From a virus: a DNA stretch of 39,515 nucleotides. Location: positions 1 to 39,515 of IMG/VR virus record IMGVR_UViG_3300027852_000093. One strand, 5' to 3'. Position numbers and translations under genes: made by a program. The notes under the pieces were generated by a model. That model saw nothing but the letters and a program-made list of their open reading frames with translations, did not search any database and was not told where the DNA came from. Within the stretch, counting starts at the first letter, position 1; each line of letters opens with the position of its first letter. Shown here piece by piece: positions 7,218-15,691 of this stretch.

Positions 7218-8902
7218 TGTCGGCGACATTAGAAGTGCTGATTACAGCTCAAGACCAGGCATCAAAGGTTATGAGCAGTGTGCAAGCCAATGCGAAGAAA
7301 ATGGGCGTTGGTATGGTGGCCGCTGGGGCAGCTATTACGGGCACTATGGCACTGTCAGTAAAATCATATGCTGCGGCAGGGGATGAAGTGGCCAAGATGG
7401 CCAAACGCACCGGATTCAGCACAGAGGCGCTATCAGAATTGAAATACGCGGCTGAGTTGAGCGGTGGCAGTTTGCAAGGAATAGAGAAGGGCTCGCGGCG
7501 TTTAGCATCGGCTATTCAGGACTCCAAGGATGGGCTAACGGAGAGCATAAGAGCCTTTGATACCTTGGGTTTAAGTTGGGAGGATTTGGCAACACAATCG
7601 CCCGAGGATCAAATGCTGGCTGTTCTCACTGCATTATCAGATATGGATGACGCTTCGACTCAAGCTGCCTTGGCCCAAGACCTACTAGGCAGGGCGGGAA
7701 CGTCAATGCTACCGATGCTATGGGATGGCGCTGAAGGGCTTGAGGAGATGCGCAAAGAAGCGCATGAGATGGGCGTCGTATTTGATAAAGAGGCTGCGGA
7801 GAAGGCCGAACTGATGACCGATGAGATGCTAAGGGTAAAGGAAAGCATCAGAGGCGTAACAAATGCTATAGCAGAAAATCTCATACCAGCTATAACGCCT
7901 ATGACGGACAAGATATCGGGAGCTGTTACCAAAGTATCACGATGGATGAATGAGAACAAGTCATTATCACGAGCTCTTGTGACAGTGACGGCGGCTGTAG
8001 GCGCGATATTGATCCCCTTGGGGACGATGTTGATATTATTGCCCAAGCTTGTAGCAGGCATTATGGCCTTCAAAACAGCAATAGCGGTAATCAAAAGCTT
8101 GACTGCTGCACAATGGCTATGGAATATCGCCTTGAATGCGAACCCTATTGGCCTGGTGGTGATAGCCGTCGCTGGGCTTGTGGCGTGGTTGGCGCTGTTG
8201 TGGAAGGCCTGGGACGATAACAGGGCAATAGCATTGGTATTGACCTATGTACTGAGTATGATGTTTGGCCCTATAGGGCCTGCGGTGATCCTGGTCATCA
8301 AAAACTGGGACAAGGTCAAGGCGGCGCTCAATACGTTAAAGGAAGGCTTTATGAGTTTTGTCGGTAAACTCAAAGAGATTTTTACGCCTATAGCAACCGT
8401 TGTGACTGCACCCTTCAGGGTGGCCGTTGCTGCTATCAAGTTGATAGTCGATAAATTAAAAGACCCCTTTGTGAGCTTCGTCAGTAAAATCAAGGATATC
8501 ATGTCACCCATAGCGGATTTCGTGACAGCACCCTTTAGGCTGTCGTTCAATGCAGTACGGGCAATGTATAACGCTATGATCGGACATATCAGCGGGAAGA
8601 CGCTATTCAATCTCCCTAAAAAGGAAGTTATGGGGCAAACCGTCTTCCCCGGATGGAAACTGGTATTGCCTAAGCTGCCTACCATTCCTGCGTTAGCCGA
8701 AGGAGGGATTGTGCGGAAGCCTACACTGGCAATGATAGGCGAAGGCGGGCCGGAGGCGGTAGTGCCTCTAGGCAAGAATAACATGGGGATGCAGGTTCAT
8801 TTTCACGTAGGGGCCATGATGGGCACGGAACACGAGGCTAGAGAGTTCGCACGGATGATAAACACGTATGTCTTTGAAGAAGCACGGCTGGGGGGCTACT
8901 AG
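7217..8902 (+). CDS. Tail tape measure protein
   Basis: This is the longest gene of the tail block after the spike: 561 residues, helical, with Ala/Lys-rich N-terminus (LITAQDQASKVMSSVQANAK) like many TMPs that act on phage tails. Hydrophobic stretches lie around 255-290 and 305-340, and again near 350, as expected for a protein that may pass into the host membrane. Two similar units, SFVGKLKEIFTPIATVVTAP and FVSKIKDIMSPIADFVTAP, are 42 residues apart and look like tape repeats. The C-terminus (EGGIVRKPTLAMIGEGGPEA) is the conserved end motif of this family. The length suggests a tail of very roughly 80-90 nm by the usual rule. Confidence 0.9.
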   Translation: MSATLEVLITAQDQASKVMSSVQANAKKMGVGMVAAGAAITGTMALSVKSYAAAGDEVAKMAKRTGFSTEALSELKYAAELSGGSLQGIEKGSRRLASAIQDSKDGLTESIRAFDTLGLSWEDLATQSPEDQMLAVLTALSDMDDASTQAALAQDLLGRAGTSMLPMLWDGAEGLEEMRKEAHEMGVVFDKEAAEKAELMTDEMLRVKESIRGVTNAIAENLIPAITPMTDKISGAVTKVSRWMNENKSLSRALVTVTAAVGAILIPLGTMLILLPKLVAGIMAFKTAIAVIKSLTAAQWLWNIALNANPIGLVVIAVAGLVAWLALLWKAWDDNRAIALVLTYVLSMMFGPIGPAVILVIKNWDKVKAALNTLKEGFMSFVGKLKEIFTPIATVVTAPFRVAVAAIKLIVDKLKDPFVSFVSKIKDIMSPIADFVTAPFRLSFNAVRAMYNAMIGHISGKTLFNLPKKEVMGQTVFPGWKLVLPKLPTIPALAEGGIVRKPTLAMIGEGGPEAVVPLGKNNMGMQVHFHVGAMMGTEHEAREFARMINTYVFEEARLGGY

Positions 8903-10438
8903 ATGCCTGTAAATCAATTCCCGTACACCTTCCCGATATCGTGGGCAGGGCCTTGGCATATGGTCGAGGTGGATTGGGATAATGACGGTACGTTTGTTGG
9001 TGCCTATGATGATATCTCCACCGACGTGATGTATGTTGAGGTATCGAGGGGGAAGGACGAACGTCTGCCCTATGACCGCATCAAAGCCAATACTGGACGA
9101 ATGGCGTTGACTGTCAAAAACACTGGCGGGAAGTACAACCCCGAGAATTCCGGTGGCGTGTTATACGGGAATCTATTGCCAAGGCGACCGGCGAGATTCC
9201 GTATCGAGTATGATGGTGTGGTGTATGAGCAATTCTATGGGTATATTGAGAATATCATCCCTCACCCTCACAAATCCGAGCAGACGGCGCGGATACTGTG
9301 CGTAGACGGCATGGATTATCTGAGCAGGGCCGACGTGCATGTAGTGTTACAGGAGGACCAATACTCAGGCACACTGGTAGGGCTGCTATTGGATTCTGCC
9401 GGTTGGTCCGCAACGAAGCGGAGCATTGATACAGGGATCAGCCTATTCTCTATCTGGTATGGCTATGGCAAAGGGCTGGACGAAATCCGCAAGCTGGAAG
9501 ACTCGGACTTGGGATTCTTCTACATCGATGAATCCGGCAATGCGGTATGGGAAGACCGGCATTATCGGTTGGTAACAACGCGATGCAATACAAGTCAGGC
9601 GACTTTTACTGATTCAATGGTGGATATCACATATATGGAAGGAGCACGGTCGATATTCAACGAAGTGCGTTGCCCTGTGACGCCGCATACGCTCGAAAGC
9701 GCGGCTGAGATATGGGAGATGGTAGACGTTGCGGGAAGCAATGAACTGGTGGGTGTACCCTTTCTGGAAATAGGGCAGAGCAAGACCTTCTGGGCAGAGT
9801 TCACGAACTTTGCTAAGAACATCGTCGATCCGATGGTTGCTTATAACGGCGCGAATTTCAACTACAGGGCGAATGCCGCCGCTGATAATTCAGGGGCGGA
9901 TGCGACCGGCGATGTAACGTGTACTATCACGCCCTTTGCGAAGTCGGCCAAGGTTGTGGTAACAAACAATGGCGCTATCTCCTGCTATATCACTTCGCTG
10001 AATATACGCGGCCAGGTGTACACGGATGGGCGTACAGTCAGTGCGAAGGCAGAGGACAGCACGAGCCAGTCTATATACCAGCAGCGCACTATGGTATTAG
10101 AGGGTGAGTATTTCGATGATATGGAGACTGCGGAGTCTATGTGTGAATACACCCTGTCACTGCGGAAGGATCCCCAACCGGAGATGACTCTCACAATGAT
10201 GAATAGCGACGCAACGCTAGAAGAAGAGATGCTGAAGCGTAAGATATCAGACAGAATTACAGTAGTGCATACGGATTTGGGGGTGAATGACGATTTTTAC
10301 ATCAACAAGACTCATTCCCGCTGGAACGCCAATGCTACTCGCATGACTACGACATGGACGGTAGCCAGGGCTGACGATGAGCAATATTGGACACTAGGGA
10401 CGTCGGCGCTGGGAAGTACAACGAGGCTGGCCTTCTGA
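8903..10438 (+). CDS. Baseplate / distal tail protein (minor tail protein)
   Basis: The 511-residue protein starts directly after the tape measure stop, where distal tail or tail-hub proteins are encoded. The N-terminal region contains VEVSRGKDERLPYDRIKANT, then ALTVKNTGGKYNPENSGG and LLPRRPARFRI, a pattern I recognise from siphophage minor tail proteins that build the baseplate ring. The middle and C-terminal parts are beta-rich and would face the fibres. No peptidase or glycosidase motif is visible. The TGA stop overlaps the next ATG by one base. Confidence 0.7.
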   Translation: MPVNQFPYTFPISWAGPWHMVEVDWDNDGTFVGAYDDISTDVMYVEVSRGKDERLPYDRIKANTGRMALTVKNTGGKYNPENSGGVLYGNLLPRRPARFRIEYDGVVYEQFYGYIENIIPHPHKSEQTARILCVDGMDYLSRADVHVVLQEDQYSGTLVGLLLDSAGWSATKRSIDTGISLFSIWYGYGKGLDEIRKLEDSDLGFFYIDESGNAVWEDRHYRLVTTRCNTSQATFTDSMVDITYMEGARSIFNEVRCPVTPHTLESAAEIWEMVDVAGSNELVGVPFLEIGQSKTFWAEFTNFAKNIVDPMVAYNGANFNYRANAAADNSGADATGDVTCTITPFAKSAKVVVTNNGAISCYITSLNIRGQVYTDGRTVSAKAEDSTSQSIYQQRTMVLEGEYFDDMETAESMCEYTLSLRKDPQPEMTLTMMNSDATLEEEMLKRKISDRITVVHTDLGVNDDFYINKTHSRWNANATRMTTTWTVARADDEQYWTLGTSALGSTTRLAF

Positions 10439-10845
10439 TGGCTGAATATATTGTAACGTGGGACACCTACTTCAAGGATCGGCCCGAGGTGAGGGCCAAG
10501 AGAATGCGGGTAGAAGCGCAAAAGCGAGGGGTCGATTTATGGGCAGAGCCTGAGATCGACAAGGAAATAACGACAACTCCTATTGTAGTGCAGGGCGTTT
10601 GGCAAGTGCTTTGCCCCTTCTGTTCAGGCGCGGAGCTGGCGCGAGAGGACGAGCTGTTTATGTGTCAGAGCTGCTATAACGCTGATATAGGGCGAAAACT
10701 GATCAGGGCACCCTTCCCAGAGAAACGCAGGGGCATTGAGAGAGAACTGGCGAAGCGTCGAAACCCACAGACGAGGAACTGGGTACACGGCGAGACGATA
10801 ACGGCATTAACCAGGGAAAATAAAGAACATGGGGTAGTGAAATAA
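10438..10845 (+). CDS. Small tail-associated protein with zinc ribbon
   Basis: The 135-residue product has a four-Cys zinc ribbon at residues 59-80: CPFC, then about 15 residues, then CQSC. I chose the ATG at 10438, which overlaps the stop of the baseplate gene in a TGATG junction, over an upstream in-frame ATG at 10387 that lies inside that gene. The rest is charged and helical (PFPEKRRGIERELAKRRN). Similar zinc-ribbon proteins occur between tail genes in other phages. Its job is unknown. Confidence 0.7.
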   Translation: MAEYIVTWDTYFKDRPEVRAKRMRVEAQKRGVDLWAEPEIDKEITTTPIVVQGVWQVLCPFCSGAELAREDELFMCQSCYNADIGRKLIRAPFPEKRRGIERELAKRRNPQTRNWVHGETITALTRENKEHGVVK

Positions 10846-11543
10846 TGGCATGGGTAGCACCAGTATCTAGGGCAACAGGCTACGTGATTACCGCATCGAA
10901 TTGGAACGATGTGGGCTATTCCAACATGCGGTACCTGAAGGGCCTTGACGGGACGATAACGCTCGAAGATGGGCTTGACCTTGGGACGAATGAGCTGACG
11001 GTCAATTCGATTGAGGTAATCACGGCTGCGGGCGCTTTGGTGGCACATGGCGCAAGCGTCCATACAAATATCACGCGAAAATTATTTATCCCCGCAGTAT
11101 CCATGCATCTGGGAACTAATGCCACCGGGACAAGCAGAGGAGATGGAGGAGTAGTCCAATTTCCTGATGCAGTAATAGCAACTGTTTTTGGTTACTTCTA
11201 TGTTCCTGATGATTTTGTCAGTTACACGTCCCTCTCGTTAGTGTGGGAGTGTGCATCAGGCGCTCCGCCTCTGTATATGTACTGGGATATTGACGTGCAG
11301 TGGGCAGCCAGCGGAGATGTATACGGCATAGGGAGCGAGGCGGGAGCTAAGGGGCAGACGGTGACTGGTGGAGCTAACGTTATCAATGTACAAGAGCCTA
11401 ACGATGCTGTTGCATTCGCAGGTTTGGGAGCATCAGATTATGTAGGATACGAAATACAACGCGATGCAACACATGTGGATGATACTCTCGGTGGAACTGT
11501 TTATGTGTTTGGACTGTTATTCGAGTATGTGGCTAATCAATAA
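10845..11543 (+). CDS. Minor tail / fibre-like structural protein
   Basis: The 232-residue product overlaps the preceding stop by one base. The N-terminus, MAWVAPVSRATGYVITASNW followed by MRYLKGLDGTITLEDGLDLG, fits a common phage fibre start (a short attachment segment and then beta turns). The rest is beta-rich, with no membrane segment. Its position between baseplate and lysis-like genes suggests a receptor-binding or fibre protein. I cannot assign a ligand. Confidence 0.6.
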   Translation: MAWVAPVSRATGYVITASNWNDVGYSNMRYLKGLDGTITLEDGLDLGTNELTVNSIEVITAAGALVAHGASVHTNITRKLFIPAVSMHLGTNATGTSRGDGGVVQFPDAVIATVFGYFYVPDDFVSYTSLSLVWECASGAPPLYMYWDIDVQWAASGDVYGIGSEAGAKGQTVTGGANVINVQEPNDAVAFAGLGASDYVGYEIQRDATHVDDTLGGTVYVFGLLFEYVANQ

Positions 11544-11566
11544 GTGGGGCTAGGAGGAGCCAGCAA

Positions 11567-11977
11567 TTGAGATATTTCGCATTGGGATTTGGGGTAACTG
11601 CGATAATCGCATTAGCGATTGTAGGCATCTTGTTTCTGACTGGCACTATCCCCTTGAATGCCACGCATTGCTCTTGGGGCGTTATGGCAATAGATGACAA
11701 TGCCGCACTGCGAGAATACCCGAATCTGACAACATTACAGCAATGGCTAGAGCAGGATGATACTGACAGTCATCAATACGATTCAGGGATTTGGGATTGT
11801 GATGATTTTGCGCTGGAGTTGCAAGCGCGGGCGCTGGCCTCCGGATGGGTGGTATCGATCCAATACGACAGGGCCGAAACCTCAGCTCATATGTACAATA
11901 CGGCAAAGATTGGAAACAATTACTATCGGATCAATCCACAGACGGACAAGGTGAGATTGTTATGCTTGTTAGACTAG
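11567..11977 (+). CDS. Membrane-anchored transglutaminase-like cysteine peptidase; candidate cell-wall lysin
   Basis: TTG start with TAGGAGG upstream. Residues 5-25 are a single hydrophobic segment (signal anchor or export signal). The remainder carries WDCDDFALELQARA with Cys78, then SAHMYN with His108, then NYYRINPQTD near 119-126: Cys, His and a polar third residue in the order and spacing of the small transglutaminase-like/NlpC-type fold. No other endolysin is recognisable in the genome, and the next gene looks like an XhlA-type lysis protein, so a role in cell-wall cleavage is a reasonable inference. It could instead be a virion or regulatory protease. Confidence 0.6.
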   Translation: MRYFALGFGVTAIIALAIVGILFLTGTIPLNATHCSWGVMAIDDNAALREYPNLTTLQQWLEQDDTDSHQYDSGIWDCDDFALELQARALASGWVVSIQYDRAETSAHMYNTAKIGNNYYRINPQTDKVRLLCLLD

Positions 11978-11990
11978 GGGGACAAACACG

Positions 11991-12260
11991 ATGCCAGATC
12001 AACCAACGCCCTGGTGTGAGTGCAAAGCTGTAGGGAGTGAGACGTGCGTTATGAATCAGAACTATAAGCATGTCAAAGAGTACGTTGAAGGCATTGACGA
12101 GACACTCAATGGCGAAGGCGGCTTGATGACAAACCACATCCCCCACCTGCAAGGCGATGTACGCGACATCAAAGGCGACATGCGTTGGCTGAAGTGGTTG
12201 ATCGGCGGCGTGTTGTTATCAATAGTCGGCGCAGCAATAGGAATAATTGTGAGTGGTTAG
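11991..12260 (+). CDS. XhlA/holin-like protein, 89 aa
   Basis: The protein has a soluble N-terminal part with Cys residues (WCECKAVGSETC), a helical middle (IPHLQGDVRDIKGDMRWLKW) and one C-terminal membrane segment at about residues 68-88 (WLIGGVLLSIVGAAIGIIVS). This order, coiled helix followed by one tail-anchor helix, is that of haemolysin XhlA-like phage lysis proteins. It follows the peptidase-like gene by 13 bases. The assignment as a holin or lysis accessory is from layout, not from a diagnostic motif. Confidence 0.6.
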   Translation: MPDQPTPWCECKAVGSETCVMNQNYKHVKEYVEGIDETLNGEGGLMTNHIPHLQGDVRDIKGDMRWLKWLIGGVLLSIVGAAIGIIVSG

Positions 12261-12280
12261 AATGGAGTTACCCCGTAAGG

Positions 12281-12439
12281 CTGATTAAAACAAAGAGGCT
12301 GCGAGAGCTTGAGTCACGACGGGACGCAGAGCTGGAGAAGTGCGCCCTGGACTTGGCGATCTACTATGAGGAGAACCAGGACCTGAAGTGCCAGCTCAAC
12401 CGGTGCAGGCTTTTCGTGGAGCGGGTGGAGTGGCCGTGA
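12281..12439 (+). CDS. Possible small charged helical protein, start uncertain
   Basis: An open frame ending in TGA at 12437-12439 encodes a coding-like segment: KTKRLRELESRRDAELEKC, then EENQDLKCQLNRCRLFVERV, a heptad-like helix with three Cys. There is no ATG, GTG or TTG after the end of the preceding gene; the coordinates use a CTG. A TTG at 12185 inside the preceding gene would also open the frame, but has no visible ribosome site. It might be a lysis accessory (spanin-like) or a decayed gene. Confidence 0.3.
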   Translation: MIKTKRLRELESRRDAELEKCALDLAIYYEENQDLKCQLNRCRLFVERVEWP

Positions 12440-12489
12440 AGCCGAGGGGCCTCTCTCGATGCGCTGAGGGGCATTGAAAGGGTGAAGTA

Positions 12490-14352
12490 ATGGGTAAGAT
12501 ACTAAGCGGCACGCTAGGCGTAGGGATGACGCAGACTGAGGGCGAGGAAATAGCCTACAGCGCCCAGCGGACGGCGACATTCGCTATTGCGGCGTCTACC
12601 AGCTCTCAAGCAGATATAGATGCAGCTGATTATTACGTGAGTGATTATAGTGGTGATCTTGGCGCAACGATGAACGCGGCGATAGATGCTTTGCCGACGA
12701 TTACGGGAGGGAATAACCGGCCTGGGGGCAAAATAGGACTCTGCGCGGGGGATTATACCTCCGCCACAGCGGCGAATTTCTCTAACAGCACCTCGATCAA
12801 GGATATATTACTTGCAGGCGCTGGCATTGATAACACATTTATCAAGCTGGGATATAACGGCACTATCTTCACCTCTTCCCGCACAGACCTAGAGATAGGC
12901 AGTGGCGGCATTCGTGACATGACGATTGATGGGCAATGGCATGTTTACAAGGGGATAGGCTTCAAGGGATGCCCCTACCATTTCACCTTCGAGAAAGTGG
13001 AGATGCAGGGATTCCGGGGGGATGGATCATCAGACGGTATATGTATCTGGTTAGGGCCCGGAACTGGGTCGCCAGGGGGTGACAGGGTAACTAAGATCCT
13101 AGAGTGTTTACTCCAAGAGAGTGTCAAGTGCATCCATCTGGATGGTACGGTGGCAGGGTTCAATGGCACCTTGATACAGAATACAGGGATCAATGGCAGG
13201 GTAGGGGTATATAACCACGGATGTTTGCTGACAAGCATTGTCGGGTGTGGGATAGGAACTCCCGCGACGAATCTTGGGGTAAATATGATCGGCATAGAAG
13301 TGAATGGTAATTCTGAGGGGCTAAAGATTGATGGGAACCACATTGACGTCTACGCTGCAACTCGTACAGGTACAGTGGCAGCAGGGACAGCCTGTGATAC
13401 CCAGGACGCTACGGGCGTAGTGCTAGAGTGGGCCTGTGGTGTCACTGGATTTGCGGTTAATTGCCTGACAGGCTTAACACTAACCAACACTACACAGAGC
13501 GAAACTGGGACGATTACCAGCAACACTTGGGATACGATCACCTGCTCAGGCGGGTTGAGTGGCGCGGGGACTTGGGAGGTTGATGATGAGTGGTCCGTGA
13601 CAGGCTCGATCTACAACCACATAGGTATAACGCCCGCCGGTGGTGAAACCTGCAAGAACACTCTCATACACAATAACCACTTCTGGGGGAATACCTCCTA
13701 TGTTTGTGGGTTGGCCATACGAGTAGATGGTTCTAGTGGAACTGCTGAGCTTACAACCATCACCAATAACCATATTCAGACTGACACAGCTATGTCAGTC
13801 TTCCTCCACTACAACACTGCAAATGGGCTGGTGTATAGAGATAACGACATGGGAGACACCCCACCAACGGATTTCTGGACCGCCGCGGGGACAAACACTG
13901 ACCTACATCTAGGCCGCTCGGACCCATTCCCCTTCGTTACAGGGACATCGGGGACTACTACAGGGTGGGATGTAGACGCAGCGGGGGAAACTGCAACGGC
14001 TTTCTGCGCCGTCCCGACTGAGGCCCAGAGGGTACACGCGATCATCCTCAGAGGCAGGGGAATCACCACAGATGGCACGAATGAGATGCTAGTAGATATC
14101 GATATCGAGGGTGGCGCGGAGGATGAAGCCTATAATGCCGAGTCATATTCGGCAGACGATATTGCCAGCGATACGGTGCCAAGCGCCAATGATGATATCG
14201 TGCAATGGACTGTGACTGACAGTGGGGTGTGTGGGGCAGGGGGGCTGAAACCAGGAGACACATTCAGGGTAACAGCGACAGGGGCACCGACAGACGGAAC
14301 AGACCTAGCAACCGATTGTCATTTCCAATCCGTCGAGGTGCAATATTCTTAA
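12490..14352 (+). CDS. Tail spike with parallel beta-helix
   Basis: This is the largest protein of the tail end, 620 residues. The N-terminus has the pattern of pectate-lyase-like spikes (DLGATMNAAIDALPTITGG, then PGGKIGLCAGDYTS). Residues 120-290 and 385-450 are beta-helix turns (for example NTLIHNNHFWG, LTTITNNHIQTD). Between them, at about 305-380, lies a small inserted beta module (TGLTLTNTTQSETGTITS, then GTWEVDDEWSV) that resembles the insert of the long tail tube protein. The C-terminal 130 residues are a separate beta domain, probably for trimerisation or receptor binding. It probably binds or cuts a host surface polymer. Confidence 0.75.
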   Translation: MGKILSGTLGVGMTQTEGEEIAYSAQRTATFAIAASTSSQADIDAADYYVSDYSGDLGATMNAAIDALPTITGGNNRPGGKIGLCAGDYTSATAANFSNSTSIKDILLAGAGIDNTFIKLGYNGTIFTSSRTDLEIGSGGIRDMTIDGQWHVYKGIGFKGCPYHFTFEKVEMQGFRGDGSSDGICIWLGPGTGSPGGDRVTKILECLLQESVKCIHLDGTVAGFNGTLIQNTGINGRVGVYNHGCLLTSIVGCGIGTPATNLGVNMIGIEVNGNSEGLKIDGNHIDVYAATRTGTVAAGTACDTQDATGVVLEWACGVTGFAVNCLTGLTLTNTTQSETGTITSNTWDTITCSGGLSGAGTWEVDDEWSVTGSIYNHIGITPAGGETCKNTLIHNNHFWGNTSYVCGLAIRVDGSSGTAELTTITNNHIQTDTAMSVFLHYNTANGLVYRDNDMGDTPPTDFWTAAGTNTDLHLGRSDPFPFVTGTSGTTTGWDVDAAGETATAFCAVPTEAQRVHAIILRGRGITTDGTNEMLVDIDIEGGAEDEAYNAESYSADDIASDTVPSANDDIVQWTVTDSGVCGAGGLKPGDTFRVTATGAPTDGTDLATDCHFQSVEVQYS

Positions 14353-14384
14353 TACCCCTTAACACCCGATAACTCCCGATATCA

Positions 14385-14612
14385 CTAGCTATGACGCCCT
14401 CCGGAGGGCTTGCGGCAGTGAGGCTTGCGGTTTTGTGCATTCAGTTCGCTAGTGCTGGGCCTTTCCCGGCCATCCTCTGGTATCACGATTTGCCCAACTT
14501 CCCCGAAGTTACATGCTGTACATACACAGCAGCCCTGCCTATTCCTATGCAGATCCCATGCGTCAATATCTGTGTAGTATGTTCCGCAGCCCTGACATCT
14601 ATACCCCATCAT
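14385..14612 (-). CDS. Small zinc-finger protein, 75 aa
   Basis: It has a ribosome site AAGGAG seven bases before the ATG. The first 35 residues hold CQGCGTYY, DLHRNRQGC and CVCTACNF: a C2 pair, a His and further Cys pairs fitting a zinc finger. The C-terminal half is basic and without clear structure. It is the last gene of the leftward block and its start overlaps the stop of the upstream gene by 14 bases. Function unknown. Confidence 0.6.
   Translation of the reverse strand: MMGYRCQGCGTYYTDIDAWDLHRNRQGCCVCTACNFGEVGQIVIPEDGRERPSTSELNAQNRKPHCRKPSGGRHS
14395..14408. other. Perfect 14-bp palindrome at the convergent gene junction
   Basis: GCCCTCCGGAGGGC lies 43 bases after the spike stop and inside the last codons of the converging leftward gene. 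It could form a seven-base-pair hairpin or bind a dimeric protein. No T-run follows on either strand, so it is not a classical intrinsic terminator. Just before it, at 14365-14381, CCCGATA occurs twice with a 10-base period. Confidence 0.45.
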
Positions 14613-14976
14613 TGCGTATCTCCTTAGACGCTTGATGCGGTGTCAGTTTTTCCAATACAGCAGACCTGGCATCGTCATAACCTTGGCAATATAGCTCTTT
14701 GTGGCAGGTTTTGCATGGTGCTTCATTGAATGGCGCTTCCCTTTCTGAACAATGCAAAACAGGCATGGCTAACTCGCCACGAATAGTTTCAAGAACGTGC
14801 TTTGTTACACTGGTTACTGCTATATTAAACGACGCACTGTTATGGTATTTGTGGATAATATCATCCCTTGTAGAGGGGGTAAATGTATCATCTGCTGCCG
14901 TATTTTTACACTTCTCATAATCAAGTATTCCATGTCCAACTGCAATGGCTACCTTGTCTCGTACTTTAATATCCAT
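14599..14976 (-). CDS. Hypothetical early protein, 125 aa
   Basis: I chose the ATG at 14976, which has TAAGGAGG eight bases upstream, over a longer frame start at 15033. The protein begins MDIKVRDKVAIAVGHGIL, has a mid-part rich in Thr, Asp and His, and a Cys cluster near the C-terminus (PCKTCHKELYCQGYDDA) that could bind a metal. It resembles no family I can name. It lies in a run of small leftward genes with tight spacing, probably one early operon. Confidence 0.6.
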   Translation of the reverse strand: MDIKVRDKVAIAVGHGILDYEKCKNTAADDTFTPSTRDDIIHKYHNSASFNIAVTSVTKHVLETIRGELAMPVLHCSEREAPFNEAPCKTCHKELYCQGYDDARSAVLEKLTPHQASKEIRNDGV

Positions 14977-14989
14977 CAGATACACCTCC

Positions 14990-15202
14990 TTACTGCCTAG
15001 TATTGAACGCCAGTTGCGCCAAATGAGCGGCAAGCTCCGTCGTCAGACAATACGTCTGGTGCATTGGGCAGGGCTCGGGGGGCACCCTGCCGCAATCGTT
15101 ACACCGTTGCAGCATCGCACGGCCTATGGCTGCGCATTGCCGGATCCACTCCTCCACGCAGCTTTGCATCAGGTAGTGATCAACAGCAGGGTCTATACGC
15201 AT
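14990..15202 (-). CDS. Small Cys-containing early protein, 70 aa
   Basis: The frame is open to a TTG at 15250, but that codon lacks a ribosome site; the ATG at 15202 has TGAGG eight bases upstream and is preferred. The N-terminal half is helical (MQSCVEEWIRQCAAIG); the second half has CNDCGRVPPEPCPMHQTYC, a likely zinc site. The TAA stop overlaps the ribosome site of the next leftward gene. Function unknown. Confidence 0.5.
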   Translation of the reverse strand: MRIDPAVDHYLMQSCVEEWIRQCAAIGRAMLQRCNDCGRVPPEPCPMHQTYCLTTELAAHLAQLAFNTRQ

Positions 15203-15268
15203 GTCATACCTCACTTTCTGCCTAATAATGTTAGACTTCAGGCGATTCAAAAGGGTGCGGGGTCATAA

Positions 15269-15622
15269 CTACTTCCTGCCTGCAAACTCATCACTTGATG
15301 TATCAACGTGTTTATACTTACCACGGACATCAACCGGGGTGGCTTTTGAATTCGCTTGGAACGTCTGATTATGAAGAACCTCCAGTGACGCTTGATATGT
15401 TTTCTCCTGCTCAATAAAACGTAGTGCTTCTTGATATGCTAATATTCTGCCCCTTCTAAATTCCCACTGAAGGAGATTGACGACAGTATGCGAATCTATA
15501 ATTGCGGGAAGGCGCATACTACCATCATTTCCTATAAATGCGTTCTCCCCACCATTTTTACGATTTACCCACCATCTTAGGGTACTCTTAATATGCCTTT
15601 CAGCAGTCCATTTTTTTCTCAT
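15269..15622 (-). CDS. Hypothetical early protein, 117 aa
   Basis: Start ATG with GGAAGGAGG about nine bases upstream. The protein is basic at the N-terminus (MRKKWTAERHIKSTLRWW) and has a helical middle (LLQWEFRRGRILAYQEALRF). No metal site, membrane segment or named domain is visible. Basic start and helices could fit nucleic-acid binding, which is only a guess. It is transcribed leftward with its neighbours. Confidence 0.6.
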   Translation of the reverse strand: MRKKWTAERHIKSTLRWWVNRKNGGENAFIGNDGSMRLPAIIDSHTVVNLLQWEFRRGRILAYQEALRFIEQEKTYQASLEVLHNQTFQANSKATPVDVRGKYKHVDTSSDEFAGRK

Positions 15623-15660
15623 CAGATAATCCTCCTTCCGTTTGGTTCTTCATAATGTCT

Positions 15661-15691
15661 GCGTCAGCCGCCTATCAGGTCGGCTGAACGC
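15661..15691. other. Hairpin with an extrahelical base beside the zinc-ribbon cassette
   Basis: GCGTCAGCCG (15661-15670) pairs with CGGCTGAACGC (15681-15691), leaving one unpaired base, around a 10-base loop. It overlaps the last codons of the 15675-16004 gene and is not followed by a T-run, so it is not a standard terminator. Strong stems with a single extruded base recall integron attC sites, but the conserved R boxes are not clearly present. It could be a recombination or RNA-processing structure. Confidence 0.5.

Noticed and set aside
14990-15250. Longer TTG-start form of the 70-residue early protein
   Set aside because: The TTG has no ribosome site, while the ATG at 15202 has TGAGG at good spacing.
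15661-15691. Classical rho-independent terminator or a true integron attC site
   Set aside because: No T-run follows the stem on either strand, and the conserved attC end boxes are not clearly present. Kept only as an unexplained hairpin.
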